Below the pieces are notes generated by a model. It worked only from the letters and a program-made list of their open reading frames with translations. It ran no database searches and was not told the origin of the DNA. Positions 49,149-57,444 of a stretch of DNA of 64,000 nucleotides are shown one piece after another; position 1 is the first letter of the stretch, and each line of letters starts with the position of its first letter. The DNA comes from an uncultured Caryophanales bacterium (lineage in GTDB: Bacteria; Bacillota_I; Bacilli_A; RFN20; CAG-449). The position numbers and the translations under genes are program-made. Location of the stretch: the NCBI GenBank assembly GCA_945873815.1, contig CAMCEE010000002.1:1-64000 (forward strand), given 5' to 3'.

Positions 49149-49272
49149 TAAAATCCGTCAAGTATGACGGAATGCAAAAAAAGAATTAAAAAATTCGTAA
49201 TATGATCCGTCATAGTCCTAGTTTACGGCTAAGGGTAGAGACTGCTTTCCATATCAAAGCATTATATGACTA
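49149..49272 (-). promoter_or_regulatory. Purine (guanine-type) riboswitch with terminator/antiterminator expression platform
   Basis: Minus strand: GTCATATAATGCTTTGATATGGAAAGCAGTCTCTACCCTTAGCCGTAAACTAGGACTATGAC. L2 GATATGG, L3 CCGTAAA, J2/3 and GACTATG (C at the specificity position). Downstream CCGTCA..TGACGG plus U-rich run. Confidence 0.92.
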
Positions 49273-49415
49273 TTTAGTTTTTCAACGCACTTTCATCTTA
49301 ACAAAATGGTAGATCACCTTCAATAAAACAAGAGAAAAAAAGAATGTTTTGTCTATAAAAATGCTTACATAAAAAATGAGATAGAATTTTCTATCTCACA
49401 TTTATGATTCTCTTA

Positions 49416-51080
49416 TTATACGTCTTGGAAACAAGAACCACCGATGAATTCTCTAATAATAGAATTGCATGGAGCCCATTTATCATCAAGATTTACGAAT
49501 AATTTCAAGAATTTGATTAAACGATTAGCCATAGGATAATATGGTGAATCTTGATCAATTGCAGTTAATAGTGGCAATGCGTATTTTCTCATAATGCATA
49601 ATTCGTATGGTAGCAATGAATTGAAGACGTAGTCAGCATTCTCTTGCGTATCATAAATCCATTTAAATTCACCTTTACGGACGGAAGGCCACATGGAAAT
49701 TGTTTCTTCTGCAGAGGAACCTCTAAATTGATAATCGCGGACTATTCTTCTTACTAGTCTTAAATCTGTTAATGAAATTGGATTTTGATTATCAATGTTG
49801 ATTTGAGCTTGTGGAGCAATAAATATTTTGAATTTTTGATGTTTTGCAATGAGTGAAGTTAGTTTTTCATTTAAAGCGTGGATACCCTCGATGATAATTG
49901 GTTGATTATCTTTAATCTTAATTTTTCTTCCTTCAACTCTTTTTCCAAGTTTGAAATCAAATTTTGGTAATACAACAGCTTCACCATTAATTAAATCGAG
50001 CATGTTTTTATTGATTAAATCAACATCCAATGCATCTAAGCATTCTAAATCTGGCTTTCCTTCTTCATCAAGAGGAATATCTTTTTTCTCTTTATAATAA
50101 TCGTCTAAAGATATTCTTATTGGTTTTAAACCAAGGGACATTAATTCTACTCTTAATCTATTTGCAAATGTTGTTTTTCCTGAACTTGATGGACCTGCAA
50201 CGCAAATTAGTCTAATATCATCAGAATTAGAAGCAATTTTTTGTCCTAATTCTGCGAGCATATTATTGTGATGTTGTTCACATAAATTGATAAAATCAAT
50301 AGGTCCTTCTACTTCTGCGTAATGGTTGATTGCGCTTACAGAATCCGTTCCAACTTTCTTTGCCCAAACGTATGAGTCTTTTAATGTCTTACTAAAGACT
50401 GGAGCATCAATAAAGTCAGGGATTTGTCCTTTTGTTTCGCTTCTTGGATATTGAATGATAATACCATTTCCATATACTCTTAGTGAATATTCTTTTATAT
50501 GCCCAGTGGAAGGAACCATATGGCCGTACATGTAGTTCATATATCCATTGCATTCATAGAAATGGACTGTTTTTTCTGGACGATATTTTAGAATAGCAAT
50601 CTTATCTAAATATCCGATAGAACGATAAATCCTCTTTGCTTCTTCGTTTGGAACAACTTTCCTAACTAAAGGATAATCATGAGCAATGATATCATCAATC
50701 TCATCCTTTAATTTTTTTACTAGTTCAGGTGTAATTTGGAAATTTTCTTTTTTTCTCGAGAGGGTGGAAAACGTTAAATAAATTGAACGGGAAATGTTAT
50801 ATGAGTATTTGATTGTTAAATTTGGGAATACTCTAGAACAAGCCATTGCAACAATATATCTTAATGATGTTTCATATGGTTTAATAGCTTCATAATCGCT
50901 TTTTTTCAAGAGTTTTACGTCTGCATTATAATATAGTTCATAAGATAATTCTCTTAAGCGATTATTTACTTTGGCATAGATGTAATCATGGACGTCACCT
51001 TCGATTAAATCGATGAGTTTCACTTTTTTAGTAAATGTTAATTCACGGTTGTCTACTTTAACTGTAAATGTGTTATCCAT
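49416..51080 (-). CDS. Uridine kinase/phosphoribulokinase-family protein with ThrRS-like (TGS/SAD) N-terminus
   Basis: N-terminal TFTVKVDNRELTFTKKVKLIDLI...; kinase domain CVAGPSSSGKTTFANRLRVEL...ISLDDYYKEK. Confidence 0.85.
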   Translation of the reverse strand: MDNTFTVKVDNRELTFTKKVKLIDLIEGDVHDYIYAKVNNRLRELSYELYYNADVKLLKKSDYEAIKPYETSLRYIVAMACSRVFPNLTIKYSYNISRSIYLTFSTLSRKKENFQITPELVKKLKDEIDDIIAHDYPLVRKVVPNEEAKRIYRSIGYLDKIAILKYRPEKTVHFYECNGYMNYMYGHMVPSTGHIKEYSLRVYGNGIIIQYPRSETKGQIPDFIDAPVFSKTLKDSYVWAKKVGTDSVSAINHYAEVEGPIDFINLCEQHHNNMLAELGQKIASNSDDIRLICVAGPSSSGKTTFANRLRVELMSLGLKPIRISLDDYYKEKKDIPLDEEGKPDLECLDALDVDLINKNMLDLINGEAVVLPKFDFKLGKRVEGRKIKIKDNQPIIIEGIHALNEKLTSLIAKHQKFKIFIAPQAQINIDNQNPISLTDLRLVRRIVRDYQFRGSSAEETISMWPSVRKGEFKWIYDTQENADYVFNSLLPYELCIMRKYALPLLTAIDQDSPYYPMANRLIKFLKLFVNLDDKWAPCNSIIREFIGGSCFQDV

Positions 51081-51192
51081 TTTCTGTCCTCCTTTAGCAC
51101 TGCGTGCTCATATAATGATACAATGGAGAAGAAAAAATAGCAATAATAAAAAAATTGGATTCAAAAATTAATTACAAAGTAATTAAATTATG

Positions 51193-51206
51193 TGTAAGCG
51201 ATTACA
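51193..51206. promoter_or_regulatory. Candidate cre (CcpA) site TGTAAGCGATTACA
   Basis: Full match to the consensus TGWAANCGNTNWCA; 113 bp upstream of the minus-strand kinase gene and upstream of tRNA-fMet. Confidence 0.65.
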
Positions 51207-51309
51207 TTATTGCTATATAGAATTGATGAAAATGCGAAAGAAGCAAAATAATTTTAAAAAAACTTGCATATAATATATATTAATGATATTATAAACAAGC
51301 AAACCACAT

Positions 51310-51386
51310 CGCAGGGTAGAGCAGCCTGGTAGCTCGTCGGGCCCATAACCCGGAGGCCGCAAGTTCAAATCTTGCCCCTGCAACCA
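51310..51386 (+). tRNA. Initiator tRNA-fMet (CAT)
   Basis: CGCAGGGTAGAGCAGCCTGGTAGCTCGTCGGGCCCATAACCCGGAGGCCGCAAGTTCAAATCTTGCCCCTGCAACCA: C1-A72 mismatch, GGG/CCC anticodon stem, encoded CCA. Confidence 0.97.
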
Positions 51387-51397
51387 ATGAGAATTCA

Positions 51398-51420
51398 AAT
51401 GCCGAAAGGCATTTTTTTTG
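51398..51420 (+). terminator. Terminator after tRNA-fMet
   Basis: AATGCC GAAA GGCATTTTTTTT. Confidence 0.85.
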
Positions 51421-51451
51421 TTAATAAAAAAGGTGAACATTTGTTCACCTA

Positions 51452-52762
51452 CTATTCTAAGATGATCTCCTCTTTATTGATTTTTATTGATGTTGAATAA
51501 TATTCTTTCATTGCTTTAATCATGTGTTCGATATCTTCTACTCCTGCAGTTTCATATGAAGAATGCATTGCAAGTTGAGGTAACCCAATATCAACTGACA
51601 TTATGGAAACATGTGAACAAGAAATATTACCTAATGTTCCACCACCTCTTAAATCGGCACGATTAGTAAATAATTGTGTAGGAACATTTACTTTGGAACA
51701 AATCTCATTAAATACTCCACAACTTATTCCATCGGTTGTATACGATTGAGAGGCATTGAACTTAATGACAATTCCTTTGTTCATATATACTTTATTTAAT
51801 CCATCTGAAACTTCAGGGTGGTTTGGATGGACTGCGTGTGCATTATCTGCGCTTACTAAGAATGATGTTCCAAGTGCTTTATTATATGTTTCTTCGTTTC
51901 CTCCAAGAGAGAATACAATTCTTCTTAATGTATCAAATAAGAATGATGAATCTGCTCCTTGTCTAGTTCTTGACCCAACTTCCTCATTGTCAAAACAGCA
52001 ATATACATTGATTGAATTATTATTATTTCCTTCTAAAAAGCCTTGAAGTGTTGTATAAGCACATTCTAGATCATCAAGCTTTGGAGCGGAAATGAACTCG
52101 TTGTTGTATCCCCATATTCTAACTAAATCACGATTATATAAGAATAAATCATGAGATATTATATTTTCTTTATTGATATTTAGTTCACGTGCAATTGCTT
52201 CTTCGATAGTAGCTTCTCCATTAAGAGACAATAATGGTTGCATATCTGTTGCAAAGCTATAAGTAGCATTTGAATTAGCATTTCTATTGAAATGAATAGC
52301 AAGACTTGGGATGATTAATAAATCACGATTAATATTTACTAATCTAATACTTAGTTTATTCTCATCTTTAACTAAGACTCTTCCGGCAACTGATAGCGGT
52401 CTATCAAACCATGGAGCACATAGCATTCCTCCATATCCTTCGACTGATAAGCGTGAATATAATTGTGAAGATAATGATGAGTTTGGCTTAACTTTAAATG
52501 TTGGTGAATCAGAATGGCTAGCAGATATATTAAAAGAAATATTGTCTGTTTTATCTACATTTTCACCAATCTTAAATGCGATGATTGATGATCCATTTCT
52601 AGAGATGAAGTAATTAGTATTTTTTTGTAGATTAAATTCTTTGTTTTCTTCTAATTCGATAAATCCATTTTCTTTTAATTCCTTCTCAATATTATCTATA
52701 ACATGGAAAACGGATGGACTATTATTAATAAAAAGCGATAGTTTATTTAAGTAATTGTTCAT
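51452..52762 (-). CDS. M18 family aminopeptidase
   Basis: NISASHSDSPTFKVKP; CFDNEEVGSRTRQGADSSFL; SADNAHAVHPNHPE. Confidence 0.93.
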   Translation of the reverse strand: MNNYLNKLSLFINNSPSVFHVIDNIEKELKENGFIELEENKEFNLQKNTNYFISRNGSSIIAFKIGENVDKTDNISFNISASHSDSPTFKVKPNSSLSSQLYSRLSVEGYGGMLCAPWFDRPLSVAGRVLVKDENKLSIRLVNINRDLLIIPSLAIHFNRNANSNATYSFATDMQPLLSLNGEATIEEAIARELNINKENIISHDLFLYNRDLVRIWGYNNEFISAPKLDDLECAYTTLQGFLEGNNNNSINVYCCFDNEEVGSRTRQGADSSFLFDTLRRIVFSLGGNEETYNKALGTSFLVSADNAHAVHPNHPEVSDGLNKVYMNKGIVIKFNASQSYTTDGISCGVFNEICSKVNVPTQLFTNRADLRGGGTLGNISCSHVSIMSVDIGLPQLAMHSSYETAGVEDIEHMIKAMKEYYSTSIKINKEEIILE

Positions 52763-53159
52763 ATAGTAAAACTCCTTTTTTATATTGTATATATAATTTA
52801 TTATTATTTCAGTATTTTTAAATGAAATTAAATAACAATAAATAGATTTAATAATAAATAAAAGCGATTTTTTGATGATACAAGATATATAATCTGATTG
52901 ATGAAGAATACATTATTAGATAAAATAAAAAAAGAAGTGGTGTTATGAAAATCTATGAAAATCTATGAAAATTTTGAAAATGATTTTTCTTTTTTTTATA
53001 TTGTTTTTTGCATAGAATAAAGGAAAAGTGTGCGAAATCGCTGAATGTATGAAAATTTCACTATTTATCTTTATATAATAAAAAGAAAAATATATAAAAA
53101 GAAAAAGTATTGAGTGTTATAATATTATTGTTACGTTGATGAATATAAGGAGAAAGAGC

Positions 53160-53729
53160 ATGGAAAAGTATTATCATTTTATTTTTAGAGGTAAATTGAA
53201 TAAGGACGAATTAATTGAAGTAATCTCTGGAGTTTACCATAAAGAGTATGAATTAAAAATCATTAGTAATGGTACTGGTTATATTAAAGCAGGCGTTGAT
53301 TTTTATGATTCCTTAATGAATATTCATCAAATAATGGAGATGGATTTAGATTGCCCTTTTACTTTTCTAGTTAGTTTTGAAAATGGTGAATTATCTTCTA
53401 TGGCATTAAGTAAATGTAATATACTATTTCCAAATCAAATTACAAATCTTAGTATGATATATTTTGCTTCCTTAATGCATGGAGAAAAAGAATTGACGAA
53501 TAAACTTGATGCTATTTTTTTAGATGTAGGGTATGAAGTAATACAAACGGCATTAACATTCATTGAATGTGGAATGAATGCATCTTTAGCTGCAAAGAGA
53601 TTATATGTTCATCGTAATACGTTCAATTATCGATTGAATGCGTTCATTTGCAAAACTGGCATTGATATTAGAGATTATGACAATGCAAATTTATTTGATT
53701 TATACATAAAGCAAAACGCAATAAAGTAG
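53160..53729 (+). CDS. PucR/CdaR-type HTH protein
   Basis: C-terminal MNASLAAKRLYVHRNTFNYRLNAFICKTGIDIRDYDNANLFDLYI resembles the PucR C-terminal HTH. Confidence 0.75.
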   Translation: MEKYYHFIFRGKLNKDELIEVISGVYHKEYELKIISNGTGYIKAGVDFYDSLMNIHQIMEMDLDCPFTFLVSFENGELSSMALSKCNILFPNQITNLSMIYFASLMHGEKELTNKLDAIFLDVGYEVIQTALTFIECGMNASLAAKRLYVHRNTFNYRLNAFICKTGIDIRDYDNANLFDLYIKQNAIK

Positions 53730-53732
53730 ATT

Positions 53733-53747
53733 TGTGCAATTTGCACA
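53733..53747. promoter_or_regulatory. Perfect 15-nt palindrome TGTGCAA-T-TTGCACA upstream of the msmK-like gene
   Basis: Perfect 7-1-7 inverted repeat, followed by TATAAT at 53770-53775. Confidence 0.6.
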
Positions 53748-53803
53748 TATTGATATTTGAATAATGTGCTATAATATAGATAATTTCTAAAGGAGAAGAA
53801 AAA

Positions 53804-54898
53804 ATGGAAAATGAAAACAAAGGATATGTTTCATTAAGACATATCGATAAAATTTATGATAATAATGTTCAAGCAGTATTTGATTTCAATTTAGATATTC
53901 AAAAGCATGAATTCATCGTATTTGTTGGACCTTCAGGATGTGGTAAATCAACAACACTAAGAATGATTGCAGGTCTTGAAGATATTACAAAAGGTGAATT
54001 ATTTATTGATAACGAATTATGCAATGATAAAACGCCAAAGGACAGAGACATTGCAATGGTATTCCAATCATATGCGTTATATCCACACATGTCTGTATAT
54101 GAGAACATGGCTTTCGGATTGAAGATTAGAAGAATGCCAAAATATGAAATTGATAGACGAGTTCATAATGCTGCAAGAATTTTACAAATTGAAGAATACT
54201 TAGATAGAAAACCAAAAGCATTATCTGGTGGTCAAAGACAACGTGTTGCTTTAGGTAGAGCTATTGTTAGAAACGCAAAGGTATTCTTAATGGATGAACC
54301 TTTATCAAACTTGGATGCTAAATTGAGAGTTCAAATGAGATCTGAAATCATTAAACTTCACGAATCACTAAACGCAACAACTATTTATGTTACTCACGAC
54401 CAAACTGAAGCTATGACTATGGCATCAAGAATTGTAGTTATGAAATTAGGAAGAATTCAACAAATAGGAACTCCTATTGAGATTTATAATAATCCTGCAA
54501 ACTTATTCGTTGCTGGATTTATTGGTAGCCCTGCAATGAATTTCTTAAAGGTTAAATTCGATAAAGGCGTTATTACTATGGCTGATGGAAATAAACTTAC
54601 ACTAAATAAAGAAATATTCGAAGGAAAGAATATTCCTGAAAATGTAATTTTCGGTATTAGACCTGAAAACATCGTTAAGGCTTCAGATGATGAAAAAGGT
54701 AATGGAGTATACGAAGTTAAAGTGTCGGTTGCTGAATTACTTGGTAATGAATACTATGTTCACTTTACTCTTGGAAAAGGAGAAGTCATTGCAAAGATTC
54801 CAGCAGAAACACCAATTGCTAATGGTTCAATGATTAAAGTGCGTTTCTTGTTAGATAAAGTTCATTTCTTCGATCCAGAAACGGAAAAAGCAATTTAA
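53804..54898 (+). CDS. MsmK/UgpC/MalK-type sugar ABC ATPase
   Basis: FVGPSGCGKSTTLRMIAGLEDIT; LSGGQRQRVALGRAI; MDEPLSNLDAKLR; C-terminal TOBE-like region. Confidence 0.93.
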   Translation: MENENKGYVSLRHIDKIYDNNVQAVFDFNLDIQKHEFIVFVGPSGCGKSTTLRMIAGLEDITKGELFIDNELCNDKTPKDRDIAMVFQSYALYPHMSVYENMAFGLKIRRMPKYEIDRRVHNAARILQIEEYLDRKPKALSGGQRQRVALGRAIVRNAKVFLMDEPLSNLDAKLRVQMRSEIIKLHESLNATTIYVTHDQTEAMTMASRIVVMKLGRIQQIGTPIEIYNNPANLFVAGFIGSPAMNFLKVKFDKGVITMADGNKLTLNKEIFEGKNIPENVIFGIRPENIVKASDDEKGNGVYEVKVSVAELLGNEYYVHFTLGKGEVIAKIPAETPIANGSMIKVRFLLDKVHFFDPETEKAI

Positions 54899-54914
54899 GA
54901 TTAAAAAATATAAA

Positions 54915-54943
54915 GGTAAACTTCAAAAAAGTTTACTTTTTTT
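54915..54943 (+). terminator. Terminator after the msmK-like gene
   Basis: GTAAACTT CAAAA AAGTTTAC TTTTTTT. Confidence 0.85.
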
Positions 54944-54950
54944 ATGTAAA

Positions 54951-55001
54951 TGTAAATGCTTACATTTTTTTGTTGCTTTTGCGTATGCACGTGCGTATAA
55001 T
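54951..55001 (+). promoter_or_regulatory. Promoter/operator region of the maltodextrin operon
   Basis: cre-like palindrome TGTAAATGCTTACA (54951-54964); -35 TTGCTT (54973-54978), 17-nt spacer containing TATGCACGTGCGTA, -10 TATAAT (54996-55001). Confidence 0.75.
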
Positions 55002-55111
55002 ATAGTTATAAACATAAAGCGAGTGAGAAAAAGAGTTTGGAAATATATCCCGCAAAATCATATAGATTTGCTTAGCGATTCTTTATACTCACCAGAAAAT
55101 GGAGGAATAAT

Positions 55112-55702
55112 ATGTTTAAATTTAAAAAAATACTTACCCTTGGCTTAGCAATGGTAGCAGTATGTGGTGCAGTTGCATGTGGAACACAAAATGAAACACC
55201 AAATGATGACGATATGTACAGCCAAAACTCTGTCGTTTCTGAAGGATTCGACATGTATATCGTTGGTAGTAGCTGGAATAACTGGGATCAAACATCAGTC
55301 ACTAAACATCCAGATTTAAAATTTGCAGCTGTTGGAGATGGCACATATAAGTATACAGTTAACGTTACAGCTACAATGGATGCTGTTTATTGGGGATTCA
55401 AATTTATTGCTAATGATTCATGGAATCCACAATTTGGTATGGAAGATATTGACTATGATAAATGTAATGAAGGCTTCAAAGATTTGCTTAAAGTAAAAGA
55501 AGTAAATAATTATTCAGAATATAAAGCAAAATATAAAGCAGGCACATCAAACCGTTCAAATATTTCATTCTGTCAATTAGCAAATAATGCAGGAATGGGT
55601 ACATATGAAATTATTTATAACCCAGCAAATTTTGAGGCAATAGATGAAAATGACACAACATATTTACATAAATTCGTTGTCAATTTTACAAAAGCAGCTT
55701 AA
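55112..55702 (+). CDS. Lipoprotein with starch/carbohydrate-binding-like domain
   Basis: Lipobox GAVAC; FDMYIVGSSWNNWDQTSV...AVYWGFKFIANDSWNPQFG. Confidence 0.6.
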   Translation: MFKFKKILTLGLAMVAVCGAVACGTQNETPNDDDMYSQNSVVSEGFDMYIVGSSWNNWDQTSVTKHPDLKFAAVGDGTYKYTVNVTATMDAVYWGFKFIANDSWNPQFGMEDIDYDKCNEGFKDLLKVKEVNNYSEYKAKYKAGTSNRSNISFCQLANNAGMGTYEIIYNPANFEAIDENDTTYLHKFVVNFTKAA

Positions 55703-55726
55703 TAAAACAATAAGGAGATAAAAAAT

Positions 55727-57034
55727 ATGAAAGCAAATAAATTATTAGTATTAGCATTAACAGCAGTTGCAGCAGCTGGCTTGTCAGCATGTGGAAATAC
55801 AACAACCGAAAAAGTTTACTCAGATGTAAATACAAAAATTAACATTTGGGCAACTGCTAAAGAAGAAGCCGTTATTAAAAATATTGTAGATACATACAAT
55901 GCAAAGCAAAAAGATGAAACAAAGAAATTTAATTATAAATTTACTGCTGTTGCAGAAAGTGATGCAGGCACAACATTACAAAAAGACCCTAATGTTAAGG
56001 ATGCACCAGCATTATTGTTATGTGCAGACGATCATATCTCAGGTTTAGCTAATAAAGGTATTATTCTTGAATTAAAAGGCGAATTTAAGAAAACAGTTGT
56101 AGATAATAATACTCCAGTATCAGTATTAGGTGCTACATATAATAATGGTATCTATGGATACCCAGTAACATCAGATAATGGTTACTTCTTATGGTATAAT
56201 GCTTCAACATTACAAGAAAACGATGTTACAACATTAGAAGGCTTATTAGCAAAAGCAAAATCGTTAGGTAAAAAAGTTTTGATGGATATTCCTAATGGAT
56301 GGTATGTTAACTCATTCTTTACTTCACCAGATTTATGTGGCACAGATTCATTAAGATTCGCTACAGAAAAAGACCCAGCAGATGGTGTTGTAAAAACTTC
56401 ATATACATGTAACTGGGATAATGCGAATGCAGTTGCTGCAGTAGAATACTTATCAGGTTTACTTAAACCATATTATACTGATGGTACATTAATGGTAGGT
56501 TCAAACGAGGCCATTGCAGCTGGTTTCCAAGATAAATCATTAATCGCTGCAGTTTCAGGTACTTGGATGGAAGGTGATTTGGAAAAAGCAATGGATGGAG
56601 ACACCTTAGCAGCTACTAAATTACCAACATACACAGTTAATAATAAAACTATTCAAATGTCATCATTCACAGGTTCAAAAATCTATACAATCAATAAAAC
56701 AAGACCAGTTGCAGAACAAAAAGCAGCTGCAGCTCTTGCAGATTTATTGACAACAAAAGAATCTCAATTAAAACGTTTTGAAACAAGACAATCAATTCCA
56801 TGTAATAAAGAAGCAGTAAACGATGAACGTTATACAAAAAATGTTTCAAAAGGTGCAAAAGCATTAGAACAACAAAATGCATTCGCTGCTGTTCAAGCTC
56901 AATCAGCTGAAGGTAGATATTGGGATATTGGAAAAGCTATTGGACAAGCTATTATTGATGGCGAATTAGGTACATACACAACATGGAAAGATTTCATGGA
57001 ATACCAAGTTGGCTTATTAAGACAAAAACAATAA
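55727..57034 (+). CDS. malE: Maltodextrin-type extracellular solute-binding lipoprotein
   Basis: Lipobox GLSAC; INIWATAKEEAVIKNIVDTYN; FTGSKIYTINKTRP. Confidence 0.88.
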   Translation: MKANKLLVLALTAVAAAGLSACGNTTTEKVYSDVNTKINIWATAKEEAVIKNIVDTYNAKQKDETKKFNYKFTAVAESDAGTTLQKDPNVKDAPALLLCADDHISGLANKGIILELKGEFKKTVVDNNTPVSVLGATYNNGIYGYPVTSDNGYFLWYNASTLQENDVTTLEGLLAKAKSLGKKVLMDIPNGWYVNSFFTSPDLCGTDSLRFATEKDPADGVVKTSYTCNWDNANAVAAVEYLSGLLKPYYTDGTLMVGSNEAIAAGFQDKSLIAAVSGTWMEGDLEKAMDGDTLAATKLPTYTVNNKTIQMSSFTGSKIYTINKTRPVAEQKAAAALADLLTTKESQLKRFETRQSIPCNKEAVNDERYTKNVSKGAKALEQQNAFAAVQAQSAEGRYWDIGKAIGQAIIDGELGTYTTWKDFMEYQVGLLRQKQ

Positions 57035-57057
57035 TCTAATTAAGTTTAATTAAGGGA

Positions 57058-57078
57058 AGCGAACAAGTTTTGTTCGCT
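57058..57078 (+). other. Intercistronic stem-loop after malE
   Basis: AGCGAACAA GTT TTGTTCGCT: perfect 9-bp stem, weak T-tract. Confidence 0.7.
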
Positions 57079-57444
57079 CCTCTTGTTTATTTTATAGGTA
57101 ATCTATATATGAATCGAATAAGTGTGTAAGGAAAAAATTAACGTACACTAGTAATGAGCTAACATTTTAATACAAACAGATTATCTGTATGTTAATAAAG
57201 TGTAGGCTTTAAAAATATATGTATTACCTGTGAAATTTTGGGCGTTTTATGAAACTTAAAAATAAATAATGCTCAAAGAAGTAAACTAATGTCTTTGTAT
57301 TCAAAAGACAAAAAATACGATTCTCTAAGATTTTTTTTTAGATGAATCATACAATGTTTATCTATCTTCCACATATGTAAAATATGATGGTTTATAATGG
57401 AGAGAATAATATTACTCTCTATTTGATTGTTTTTAGGAGGTTCT

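Noticed and set aside
51213-51440. 75-aa minus-strand ORF with GQDLNLRPPGYGPDELPGCSTLR
   Set aside because: Well-known spurious translation antisense to a tRNA gene; it overlaps tRNA-fMet at 51310-51386.
52945-52973. Tandem ATGAAAATCT repeats upstream of the PucR-type gene
   Set aside because: Low-complexity AT-rich tandem; no evidence for function beyond possible slippage.
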